The translations under genes were made by a program, and so were the position numbers. Below, piece after piece: positions 52,496 to 60,232 of a stretch of DNA of 64,000 bases. Every line of letters starts with the position of its first letter. Position 1 is the stretch's first letter. Source of the DNA: Endoryza sp044226045 (GTDB lineage Bacteria; Bacteroidota; Bacteroidia; Chitinophagales; Chitinophagaceae). A model generated the notes under the pieces. That model was given only the letters and a program-made list of their open reading frames with translations, did no database searches and was not told the origin of the DNA. The DNA lies in NCBI GenBank assembly GCA_044226045.1, contig JBGAHR010000019.1, forward strand, positions 1-64,000, read 5' to 3'.

Positions 52496-53059
52496 ATGGA
52501 AGAAAAAAAGGCAGCCGAACTTTTTGATGAAGCCAGGCAATACCTCGACAGGTTCGAGTCCATTGTCAACAAGACCATCCGGGAGGAAAAGCTGATCATG
52601 GACAACCTGCTCAACCCTCCCCAGGAGATTCTTACCCGCGGACAGAAGATATCCGATAAGGTTGCTCGTTTCGGTGGTAGCTGGAACTTCATCATCGTGT
52701 TCATGTTACTGCTGATCGCCTGGATCATCTATAATGTAGTGGTAACTCCCCGGGACCAGTTCGACCCGTATCCATTTATCCTGATGAACCTGCTGCTTTC
52801 CTGTATCGCAGCCCTCCAGGCCCCCATTATCATGATGAGCCAGAACCGGCAGGAGGAAAAAGACCGTAAAAGAAGCGAGAACGACTACCTCGTGAATATG
52901 AAAGCCGAAATGGAAATCCGAAGCCTGCATGAAAAGATTGACCTGCTGGTACAGCAACAGATTGCCACTTTATACAAAACACAGGAAGAACAAATGAAAG
53001 TATTACAGGAGATCAGTCGTCAAATGGCTTTAAACAAAAAGGAAGATGGAAAACAATGA
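52496..53059 (+). CDS. DUF1003 membrane protein
   Basis: A 187-residue inner-membrane protein. An acidic N-terminal region (EEKKAAELFDEARQYLDRFESIV) leads to GQKISDKVARFGGSWNFIIVFMLLLIAWIIYNV, one helix, then FDPYPFILMNLLLSCIAALQAPIIMMSQNRQEEKDRKR, a second helix with the conserved DPYP...QAP..MMSQNR signature of DUF1003. The C-terminus is a long coiled coil (MEIRSLHEKIDLLVQQQIATLYKTQEEQMKVLQEISRQM). Function unknown. It overlaps the next gene by 14 bp. Confidence 0.9.
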   Translation: MEEKKAAELFDEARQYLDRFESIVNKTIREEKLIMDNLLNPPQEILTRGQKISDKVARFGGSWNFIIVFMLLLIAWIIYNVVVTPRDQFDPYPFILMNLLLSCIAALQAPIIMMSQNRQEEKDRKRSENDYLVNMKAEMEIRSLHEKIDLLVQQQIATLYKTQEEQMKVLQEISRQMALNKKEDGKQ

Positions 53060-53348
53060 TAAGTCACCCCATATCTTAAATGCCTCGTCAAACCTGCTGG
53101 GTCTTTGTTTTATCGTATTTACTTCGCTGCGGTTTTTGAATCTGAGAGCTCAAACGATCATAGATGAGCTCGCCGCCGTTGCCACCCTGCTTTTTATGGC
53201 CAGTTGCCTGTTTTCTTTCCTGTCACTTCGATCAAAAGACAATCGCCGGTCTGCCCGTTATGAGCGGATAGCCGATATCGTTTTCCTGGGCGGCCTGTTT
53301 TTACTTTTTGGCACCACCATGCTGATATCGCTGAACCTCGTTCACTAA
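53046..53348 (+). CDS. Small three-helix membrane protein
   Basis: A 100-residue protein that starts inside the last codons of the DUF1003 gene, so the two are co-translated. Three predicted helices: LLGLCFIVFTSLRFL, AAVATLLFMASCLFSFLSL and IADIVFLGGLFLLFGTTMLISL. The N-terminus is polar. No family recognised. The overlap suggests it works with the DUF1003 protein in the inner membrane. Confidence 0.75.
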   Translation: MENNDKSPHILNASSNLLGLCFIVFTSLRFLNLRAQTIIDELAAVATLLFMASCLFSFLSLRSKDNRRSARYERIADIVFLGGLFLLFGTTMLISLNLVH

Positions 53349-53399
53349 GCGCCACGGAGGCCTACCCGCTTTTTGACCAATAATTTTTACCTTGCCTGT

Positions 53400-54509
53400 A
53401 TGAACGTAAAGCTCAGCCCGGAGAAATACCTGAGATACCTGTATCTGCCGAACCTCTTTGGTACGCAACGTACCAAAGAGATTCTGCACGTGAACCCCAC
53501 TGTCATGAGTGAACGGAAAGAACCCGAGGTGGTGGATATTTTTGTATACGATTACAATGCCGATTCAATTGAAGAAAAGAAACTGACGAAGATCGAGCAG
53601 TGTTTTCCTTTCAGGGACAGCAACCGGATATCCTGGATCAACATCGATGGTTTGAGAAAAACAGATGTGGAGGCGCTTTCGAACACGTACTCCATTCACC
53701 CGCTGTTAACGGAAGACATCCTGAGTATCGGGCAAAGACCAAAAATGGATGAGGTGGAAGGGGTACTGTACTGCCTGCTGAACATGCTTTACTTTAATGA
53801 TCAGAAAAAAACAGTGGAGACAGAACAGATCAGTATTGTACTGGGTAAAGATTTCGTCATCACGTTCCAGGAAGACCCCAGCCGGGATGTTTTCAATCCG
53901 CTCCGGAGCAAACTCAAAATGCCGAAAAGCCAGATTCGCCAACGAAGCGCGGACTACCTGCTATACGCGATGCTCGACATGATCGTCGACAACTACTACC
54001 TGGTGATGGAAAAACTGGGCGAGCAGATAGAGCTGGTGGAAGAAGAAGTGGTGAGAAGCAGCAACAAAAAAAGCCTGGCCAAAATCAACCAGCTGAGAAA
54101 AGAACTGATCGTGCTAAAAAGAAATATCACACCGGTCCGGGACCTGCTGAGCAATATCATCCGAAGCGAAAGCAACCTGTTGGATGACCGTACCACCAAA
54201 TATTTCAAAGACGTGTATGATCATATCGTACAGGCACACGATCTCAACGATAACTACCGCGATATCATGGTGAGCATGCAGGATCTCTACATCAACAACG
54301 TTAACCTGAAGATGAACGAAGTGATGAAGGTAATGGCCATCGTGACCTGTCTGCTGGCACCCGCCACCGTGATCGGAGGTATATTCGGCATGAACTTCCA
54401 GACCATTCCCTACATACATAACCAATACGGTTTCTGGATAGCCGTCGGTCTGATGCTCATCATCCCGATATGGATGGTGATGGTGTTCAGAAAACGAGGC
54501 TGGTTTTGA
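53400..54509 (+). CDS. corA: CorA family magnesium/divalent cation channel
   Basis: A 369-residue protein starting at MNVKLSPEKYLRYL, next to a TACCTTGC promoter-like stretch. The cytosolic funnel domain (VVDIFVYDYNADSIEEKKL, FPFRDSNRISWINIDGL, IHPLLTEDILSIGQRPKMDEV) closely parallels Thermotoga CorA. The long stalk helix (ADYLLYAMLDMIVDNYYLVMEKLGEQIELVEEEV) leads to two C-terminal helices with the selectivity motif GMNF in VIGGIFGMNFQTIPYIHN. It ends RKRGWF. It should conduct Mg2+ and is gated by intracellular Mg2+. A perfect hairpin lies in its 5' coding region. Confidence 0.94.
   Translation: MNVKLSPEKYLRYLYLPNLFGTQRTKEILHVNPTVMSERKEPEVVDIFVYDYNADSIEEKKLTKIEQCFPFRDSNRISWINIDGLRKTDVEALSNTYSIHPLLTEDILSIGQRPKMDEVEGVLYCLLNMLYFNDQKKTVETEQISIVLGKDFVITFQEDPSRDVFNPLRSKLKMPKSQIRQRSADYLLYAMLDMIVDNYYLVMEKLGEQIELVEEEVVRSSNKKSLAKINQLRKELIVLKRNITPVRDLLSNIIRSESNLLDDRTTKYFKDVYDHIVQAHDLNDNYRDIMVSMQDLYINNVNLKMNEVMKVMAIVTCLLAPATVIGGIFGMNFQTIPYIHNQYGFWIAVGLMLIIPIWMVMVFRKRGWF
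53454..53480. repeat. Perfect 12-bp inverted repeat in the 5' end of corA
   Basis: CTCTTTGGTACG at 53454-53465 and its exact complement at 53469-53480 flank a CAA loop; it covers codons 19-27 of corA. Confidence 0.85.
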
Positions 54510-54835
54510 GAGCGGGAGCGAGAGCGAGAGCGGAAAGAGAAACAGAAAGGGAAACGGAAAGAGAAACGGAAAGAGAAAGGGAAAGAGAAAGAGAAACGGG
54601 AACCGCAAACTGCAAACCGTAAACTGCCAACCGCAAAGCTGCAAACCGCAAAGCTGCAAACCAACATGAAACGATAAACTTTCGGCGTCCTCCGCCTTCG
54701 GCGGACAAGACTCTGAGGAACGTTAAACCATAAACGTGAAACGATAAACTCTCGGCGTCCTCCGCCTACGGCGGACAAGACTCGTCTGAGGAACGGAACC
54801 GCAAACTGCAAACTGCAAACCGCCAACCATCACCT
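54508..54835. repeat. Word-repeat element R4 between corA and exbD
   Basis: It begins at the corA stop with a purine tract (GAGCGGGAGCGAGAGCGAGA, then AAAGAGAAACGG steps). It goes on with AACCGCAAACTGCAAACCG words, AACATGAAACGATAAACT words and two copies of a hairpin module with core TCCGCC-TACGGCGGA (54691-54705 and 54761-54775). The order is the reverse complement of R3. No gene is supported here; the overlapping minus-strand open frames are repeat artefacts. Confidence 0.87.
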
Positions 54836-54839
54836 GCTT

Positions 54840-55391
54840 TTACAATGACACATTAAGTGAGTGAAGCGCTTTCCTGTCGGCTTCTTCCAAATCTACCAGG
54901 GCATATATTTGTACGTCATTGATGCGAACCTCATCGAGAATATCTACACAGTTCTGGTAACTGGAGAGTGAAGAGGGTTTTATAATGAGGATGACATCTG
55001 TCGGCTTCTTCCCCATATTAATCATACTGGCTTTTTTCTGACGAATCACTTCACCAATCCCATTCTGGACGTTATACCCGGTTATTCCGTAATGGTGAGC
55101 GGCAATGGCTTCCTCCAACTGTCCATGAAAATAAAACACCTGATTTTGATCGAGCAGAATCATCGTCAGCGTTACACTCTCGGGTGCCTGCGTAACAACA
55201 TGCGGCGTGTCCGGGGCCGGTGTATGCACTTTCATCACCACGGGTTTGGAAATATTGGTCGTGAACACAAAGAAAGTGATCAGAAGAAAACCCAGGTCAA
55301 CCATCGGCGTTAGATCAACACGGGTGGATAATTTTTTACTTCGGCGCACACCGGCCTTTTGCTCCGAAGAAGCAGTGGTAACTTCAGCCAT
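54840..55391 (-). CDS. exbD: ExbD/TolR family biopolymer transport protein (orphan)
   Basis: A 183-residue protein starting at MAEVTTASSEQKAGVRRSKKLSTRVDLTPMVDLGFLLITFFVFTT. The 15-codon upstream extension overlaps repeat sequence. The single N-terminal helix carries the essential Asp in DLTPMVDLGFL, which conducts protons with ExbB/TolQ/MotA-type partners. The rest is a periplasmic alpha/beta domain ending in LSSYQNCVDILDEVRINDVQIYALVDL. No exbB, tolQ or tonB gene is adjacent, and word-repeat elements lie on both sides. It may energise TonB-dependent or gliding/T9SS functions through a distant partner (inference). Confidence 0.88.
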   Translation of the reverse strand: MAEVTTASSEQKAGVRRSKKLSTRVDLTPMVDLGFLLITFFVFTTNISKPVVMKVHTPAPDTPHVVTQAPESVTLTMILLDQNQVFYFHGQLEEAIAAHHYGITGYNVQNGIGEVIRQKKASMINMGKKPTDVILIIKPSSLSSYQNCVDILDEVRINDVQIYALVDLEEADRKALHSLNVSL

Positions 55392-55850
55392 ATTGTTTGG
55401 TTTGAAAATGAGATGCAGAGGAAGGCAACGCAGCAAACCAACATGAAACGATAAAGTTTCTCCGGGACGAGTCCTCCGCCATCGGCGGATAAGACTCGTC
55501 TGAGGAACTGCAAACTGGAAACAACGTGAAACGATAAACTTTCGGGGTCCTCCGCCTACGGCGGATAAGACTCGTCTGAGGAACGATAAACCATAAACGT
55601 GAAACGATAAACTTTCGGCGTCCTCCGCCTACGGCGGATAACACTCGTCTGAGGAACTGCAAACTGGAAACAACGTGAAACGATAAACCTGAAACGCGAA
55701 ACGCCTTCTGTTATAGGCTCATTCACCAATTGGGAGATTGACTAATTTCATCCGTCATCCGTAATTCGTCATCCGTCATCATCATTGGCACATTGACAAA
55801 TTCACTAATTGGCCAATTGCATCTCCATCCGTCATTCGTAATTCGTCATT
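55392..55850. repeat. Word-repeat element R5 upstream of exbD
   Basis: Three copies of the hairpin module (cores 55475-55489, 55551-55565, 55624-55638), each followed by ACTCGTCTGAGGAAC. They are interleaved with AACGTGAAACGATAAACT and CTGCAAACTGGAAACAACG words. The element ends with AATTGGCCAATT-type and CATCCGTCATCCGTAATTCG words (55725-55850). The block order matches R4. The last 19 bp overlap the DUF3089 stop end. Confidence 0.87.
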
Positions 55851-56884
55851 GCATTGCCCAATTCACTCTTAAACTTTCGCACTCTGTCTCGCAGGTTTTC
55901 CCTGATGCTGGCATAATACAGGTTGATGTCTCCTATATGGTAGTTTTTGGTGCGCAGGAGGAAACTGCCACGGAACCGTGGTTTTCGCGTCCATAGCACG
56001 CCGTTATTAATTTGCGCGTCGGCCACATTCGGTATCAGTTTATTGAATTTCCTAAGAATGGATCCCTTGTTGTTTTCTCTCCATACCATGGAATCGCCCG
56101 TTTGCCAGCTGAGGGGATTGGTTACCCATTCTTTACCCGTTTCTTTTTTTACAAAGGGGGGAATATAATTGATCCGGTATGTACGCCAGCCGCAGAAACA
56201 ACCCGTCTGGTTGGGCGTTTCGCATATCGACAAACTGCTGAATTGTTTTTCCGGAATATACATTCCAACGAGATAAGCCGCTACCAGTTGTTTTTGAAGC
56301 GCGGAATTATCAAAGAATTCTTTCAGTAATCGCAATGCATGCGTGGTACCCTGGCTATGCGAAGCAATGACGACCGGCCGACCCTGGTTGAAATGGGCGA
56401 GATAATATATAAACGCATTTTTTACATCTTCATAAGCGGTATCGAATGCTTGCAGCGCGGTGGAGGTGTCGGTGGTGTAGTAGGATCGAATATGGGCCTG
56501 CCGGTATCGTGGCGCGAAAACACGGTATTCATTAAATGCGCTTGCCTGGAACAGAATGGAATTATAATCCGTCTTGGCATTGATGAGCGCGTCGTTGACC
56601 GATGCATTCCAGCCCGGGTCTTCATTGCTGGTATAACTGGTTGGATATAGGAAGAACACATCTACCGAAGAATCATAACGGTAATCTGAACGGAGTGGTG
56701 CAGGAATACTGTCTGATGGATCCCATTTATAAGGATGCGCTGCCCAATAATTAAGGTTGGCAAAATCCGGCTGTTCGGATGTATGCTCGTATTGGTAATT
56801 TTTCAGATATCGGGTGTAGGTCGGGGAGCAGGCGGCAAATAACAAATACAGTAAAGTGAGGGAAAGGAGTTGTTTTAAGGTCAT
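55832..56884 (-). CDS. DUF3089 lipoprotein, alpha/beta-hydrolase fold
   Basis: A 350-residue envelope lipoprotein (lipobox LLFAAC, Cys19). DUF3089 signatures are VDVFFLYPTSYTSNEDPGWNA, FQASAFNEYRVFAPRYRQAHIRSYYT, AFDTAYEDVKNAFIYYLAHFNQGRPVVIASHSQGTTHALRLLKEF and FCGWRTYRINYIPP. The SHSQGT stretch is a nucleophile elbow (GxSxG variant), so an esterase or lipase-like activity is plausible but not proven for the family. Full length. Its stop end lies against the R5 repeat. Confidence 0.88.
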   Translation of the reverse strand: MTLKQLLSLTLLYLLFAACSPTYTRYLKNYQYEHTSEQPDFANLNYWAAHPYKWDPSDSIPAPLRSDYRYDSSVDVFFLYPTSYTSNEDPGWNASVNDALINAKTDYNSILFQASAFNEYRVFAPRYRQAHIRSYYTTDTSTALQAFDTAYEDVKNAFIYYLAHFNQGRPVVIASHSQGTTHALRLLKEFFDNSALQKQLVAAYLVGMYIPEKQFSSLSICETPNQTGCFCGWRTYRINYIPPFVKKETGKEWVTNPLSWQTGDSMVWRENNKGSILRKFNKLIPNVADAQINNGVLWTRKPRFRGSFLLRTKNYHIGDINLYYASIRENLRDRVRKFKSELGNAMTNYE

Positions 56885-57362
56885 TTCGGTTTGTTCAGTC
56901 TGGGTAATGGTTCAAATTAGCTTAATAATGGAATGCGTCCAAAGCCAATATGTTCATTAAATGTTATCGTAAGCGGCCCAACCGACTCCCTCTGGTACAC
57001 GCATCGGCTTCAAAAGCTGGCGACAGGCCAGGAAATTGTTCCCGGCCGCCCCTGTTTTTGAACCGCTCCTCACAATCGCCCAAAAACTTCTAAATACCCT
57101 TTTTCGGCTGAAAGGCCCAACCAGACTGCATTCCAGCCAAAACTCATTAGCTGGGTATAAAAATTACCTTTAAAAAAATGGTACTATGTGTTGCATAGTA
57201 CATAGAAATGCCCTTATCTTTGTTCAGACAAAGGAAATTAAGCCGTAGGAAGTGGTCAGATGCCGGAGGATTGAAAGTATAGCCAGATAGTATAGCCAAT
57301 TAGACCTTATCCAAAGACCCCGGTACCTTACTACTGACTACGGCTAAAAAAATAGAGAGAAT
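56885..57362. other. Divergent intergenic region upstream of padR
   Basis: No gene supported over about 480 bp. Only the padR operator and promoter near 57181-57222 are recognised. A TAATTTGA stretch near 56914 on the minus strand may be the DUF3089 promoter. Confidence 0.45.
57181..57222 (+). promoter_or_regulatory. PadR operator palindrome overlapping the padR-pspC promoter
   Basis: Perfect 8-bp arms GTACTATG and CATAGTAC with a 5-nt spacer (57181-57201). The TTG in the spacer (57191-57193) can serve as the -33 element, 21 bp upstream of an exact TATCTTTG -7 box at 57215-57222. A bound regulator would cover the -33 element. Confidence 0.7.
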
Positions 57363-57752
57363 ATGAATATCGAGAACACACAAAGCCAGATGCGCAAAGG
57401 AATCCTGGAGTTCTGCATTTTCTCCATCATACGGAGAGGAGAGGCATACCCCAGTGATATCGTAGAGGAGATGAGGGCGGCTAACCTTCAGATTTTTGAA
57501 GGCACCCTATACCCATTGCTCACCAGGTTGAAGAACGCAGATATGTTAACGTATCGCTGGGTTGAAAGCAACTCGGGTCCTCCCAGGAAATATTTTTCTC
57601 TCACTCCAAAGGGAGAGGCGTTCTACCAGGAATTGCAGGCAACCTGGAATGAACTGGCCAACGCGGTCAACACGCTCACAAGCAAAAAGGACTCACTAAA
57701 TACCAGCACTGCAGATTACAATCCAATCAATCCTGAAACACCTTCCAACTAA
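57363..57752 (+). CDS. PadR family transcriptional regulator
   Basis: A 129-residue winged-helix repressor. The PadR domain is MRKGILEFCIFSIIRRGEAYPSDIVEEMRAANLQIFEGTLYPLLTRLKNADMLTYRWVESNSGPPRKYFSLTPKGEAFYQELQATWNEL, with the GTLYPLLTRL recognition helix. The C-terminal dimerisation part is short. It is followed at 38 bp by the PspC gene, the usual target of such regulators in Bacteroidota. It should bind the GTACTATG palindrome 160 bp upstream and repress its own operon until an inducer acts. The 5' leader is long, about 130 nt. Confidence 0.93.
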   Translation: MNIENTQSQMRKGILEFCIFSIIRRGEAYPSDIVEEMRAANLQIFEGTLYPLLTRLKNADMLTYRWVESNSGPPRKYFSLTPKGEAFYQELQATWNELANAVNTLTSKKDSLNTSTADYNPINPETPSN

Positions 57753-57789
57753 AACCCTCCCGTGCTGAACGGGAACAACACCAAATATT

Positions 57790-60084
57790 ATGACAATGAA
57801 AAAGGTTATCAATATAAACTTCCAGGGCAGGGTTGTTCCGATCGAGGAGACTGCTTATGAATTGCTCAAGCAATACATAGATAGTTTGCGGAAGTATTTT
57901 GCCAATGAAGAAGGTAAGGATGAGATCATCAATGATATTGAAGGAAGAATTGCAGAACTTTTTTCCGAAAGATTAAAAAAAGGAACTACCTGTATTACGG
58001 ATGATGATGTGAATGCAGTGATAGCCAGTATCGGCCGCCCGCAGGATTTTGATGCGCAGGACGCGGAAATGGGCGGATCAACGGCTTCCTCTTCCTCCTA
58101 TTCTTCACAGGGTTCGTCTTCAACCGGTGGATACCAGAAATCTGCTCCCAATTATGCCTATACGACCATGCAGGGCAGACATAGTTTATACCGCAACGAA
58201 GACGATAAGATTATTGGCGGTGTGTGCAGTGGTTTGGCCAATTATCTGAATATTGATCCCGTGCTGGCCCGTATCGTGTTTGTGATCTTTTTCGGCGCCT
58301 TGTTCTGGGTATATATTCTTCTCTGGATCATCGTTCCTTCCAAATCAGTGCAGGCCAATATTACCAAGCGCCTGTACAGAAGCGCTGACAATAAAGTATT
58401 AGGAGGGGTGGCAGCAGGTCTGGCAGCTTATTTTAATGTGGAAGTATGGATACCCCGTCTCATATTCGCCTTGCCCCTGATTATCGGAACCGTTTCCATT
58501 CCGTTTGGCATGTGGCACGATGGATGGGATCTGTGGCTGGGCCCTAAAATCTTCACCGGATCAGTAGGAGGTACACTCCTGGTATTATATGTTATCTTAT
58601 GGATTGCAGTACCTGTAGCCAGCACAGCGGCGGAGAAACTGGAAATGCGCGGAGAGAAAGTAGACCTGCACAGCATTCGCGATACCGTAAAAGGTGATAT
58701 GGAGAACTTCAAATCCAAAGCGCAAAACTGGTGGGCTAATGAAGCAAAACCCGCCGCGCAGCAATTTGGCGAGAAAGCAAAAGAATTTGGTAAAGCGGCG
58801 GATACGGGTGCCCGTCAGTTTGCCTCGGAAGCCGCGCCGGTAGCCCGAAGAGCCAGTAGCGGAATTGGTAATGTGCTGGGAGTCTTCATCAAGGTAATTG
58901 GTTTGATCATTGCCGGAGGCGTAGTGCTGGGATTGCTGGTTGCCATGGGCGCTCTTTTCAGTGCAGGTGTTATGGTAATGCCTTTTAAAGATTATATCCT
59001 CGAAGGTTCTTTCCAGACTTTCCTTGCCTGGTCTACCCTGCTCTTCTTCTTTGGAATTCCCCTGCTGGCATTCCTGGTATGGATCATTCGCAAAATTGTA
59101 GGTTCCAAAAGAAACCCCGTTATCAGCTATTCATTTGGTGTACTCTGGATCATTGGTCTCATCAGTCTGATTGCATTGATTGGTGGCATCCAAAGAAATT
59201 TCACCGGAGGCGCCCGCATTGAAAGCGATGTAAAAATTCAGCCTATCAAAGATAAAATGACTGTTACCGTTTCGGATTCGAGGGTATTGTACTACGGTGG
59301 CTGGTGGAGGATCGGTGGAGAAGGAATGCGGGTAACCGAAGACAGCCTCATTCTGTCAAACGTCAGGCTGAAAGTTATCAAGAGCCCCGATTCGGAGTAT
59401 CATGTAAACTATGTCAGGTACAGCAATGCGAATACCAATCGCAAAGCGGAAGAGCTGGCTTCCAGAACGAGCTATAATATTGTACAGGATGGAGACCTTC
59501 TTTATCTCAATCGCGGATTTTCCATCCCGCGCGGCGAGAAGTTCAGAAATCAACATGTACTGGTAAACATACAGGTTCCGGTGGGCAAACGGATACTTAT
59601 CGATCGCTCCGTTAGCCGTCGTCTGAATCGCTGGTTCTGGATCGGCGCCGATTATAGCTGGAGAGAGGAAGAATGGGGTGACGGAGAGGATGGTTCTTAT
59701 GTTAATGGCGACTGGAACAGGGATGTTGAATACATCATGACTCCCGGCGGCATTAAAAGAATCGACGAACTCGATCCTGATGAATTGAAGAACGGCCGTT
59801 ACCGGGAAAGAGACAGAAACCGCGATTACAATGACAACGAAGACAACAGCGGATCGGCAACAGATACCATCAAACCTGGTAAAAAAGAGGAACCCCGGTT
59901 CAGGTATAAACAGGATACCACCAATCAACGTAAAAAGATAAATGATTCAGTAAAACCTGCTCCATCGAGCACTGCTTATTCAAAAGATTCAGACGACAGC
60001 AACGAAGAAGAGTATAGCCATGAAAAATCTTCTTCCCCCATGCAGGTGTCAACTTATGTATTAGGCAGACTATTCCACCAATAA
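57790..60084 (+). CDS. Double PspC domain membrane protein
   Basis: A 764-residue envelope-stress protein. Residues 1-90 are a cytosolic alpha/beta domain (VININFQGRVVPIEETAYELLKQYIDSLRKYFANEEGKDEIINDIEGRIAELF). Two PspC domains follow: SLYRNEDDKIIGGVCSGLANYLNIDPVLARIVFVIFFG (from about 129) and RLYRSADNKVLGGVAAGLAAYFNVEVWIPRLIFALPL (from about 193). A helical amphipathic linker then leads to several membrane helices (about 360-480). A beta-rich part follows, with GNVNSR-like WWRIGGEGMRVTEDSLILSNVRLKV repeats resembling DUF-type adhesin/sensor folds, then an acidic-basic low-complexity tail. It probably stabilises or senses the membrane, as in the Psp system. The start could be ATG 57790 or 57796. 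Confidence 0.88.
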   Translation: MTMKKVININFQGRVVPIEETAYELLKQYIDSLRKYFANEEGKDEIINDIEGRIAELFSERLKKGTTCITDDDVNAVIASIGRPQDFDAQDAEMGGSTASSSSYSSQGSSSTGGYQKSAPNYAYTTMQGRHSLYRNEDDKIIGGVCSGLANYLNIDPVLARIVFVIFFGALFWVYILLWIIVPSKSVQANITKRLYRSADNKVLGGVAAGLAAYFNVEVWIPRLIFALPLIIGTVSIPFGMWHDGWDLWLGPKIFTGSVGGTLLVLYVILWIAVPVASTAAEKLEMRGEKVDLHSIRDTVKGDMENFKSKAQNWWANEAKPAAQQFGEKAKEFGKAADTGARQFASEAAPVARRASSGIGNVLGVFIKVIGLIIAGGVVLGLLVAMGALFSAGVMVMPFKDYILEGSFQTFLAWSTLLFFFGIPLLAFLVWIIRKIVGSKRNPVISYSFGVLWIIGLISLIALIGGIQRNFTGGARIESDVKIQPIKDKMTVTVSDSRVLYYGGWWRIGGEGMRVTEDSLILSNVRLKVIKSPDSEYHVNYVRYSNANTNRKAEELASRTSYNIVQDGDLLYLNRGFSIPRGEKFRNQHVLVNIQVPVGKRILIDRSVSRRLNRWFWIGADYSWREEEWGDGEDGSYVNGDWNRDVEYIMTPGGIKRIDELDPDELKNGRYRERDRNRDYNDNEDNSGSATDTIKPGKKEEPRFRYKQDTTNQRKKINDSVKPAPSSTAYSKDSDDSNEEEYSHEKSSSPMQVSTYVLGRLFHQ

Positions 60085-60087
60085 ATG

Positions 60088-60121
60088 CCCGCCGCCCGGG
60101 CGCCAGGCGCCCAGTGGCGGG
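60088..60121. repeat. Nested GC-only palindromes after the pspC stop
   Basis: Outer arms CCCGCC/GGCGGG (60088-60093 and 60116-60121) enclose an inner perfect palindrome GGGCGCC-A-GGCGCCC (60098-60112). It is almost pure G/C in a moderate-GC region and precedes the terminator by 15 bp. Confidence 0.8.
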
Positions 60122-60135
60122 GTTGAAGTTGGAAC

Positions 60136-60163
60136 AAAGGGTCCCCTTTCGGGGACTCTTTTA
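60136..60163 (+). terminator. Terminator of the padR-pspC operon
   Basis: GTCCCC/GGGGAC stem extended by AAAG/CTTT across one wobble pair, TTTC loop, followed by TTTTATTTT. Confidence 0.9.
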
Positions 60164-60232
60164 TTTTCCGCAACGAATGTACTTCTTTCCCGTGTTGTGC
60201 AATGAACGAAAGCCTTTATCTTGGCTGCCGAT

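Noticed and set aside
54114..54826. Several minus-strand open frames over R4, rich in Phe, Leu, Ser and Arg
   Set aside because: They arise from the purine tract and word repeats read in reverse; overlapping frames give similar nonsense peptides.
55310..55662. Minus-strand open frames over R5 with a recurrent Pro/Arg-rich peptide
   Set aside because: Repeat-derived; the same peptide appears from each hairpin module copy.
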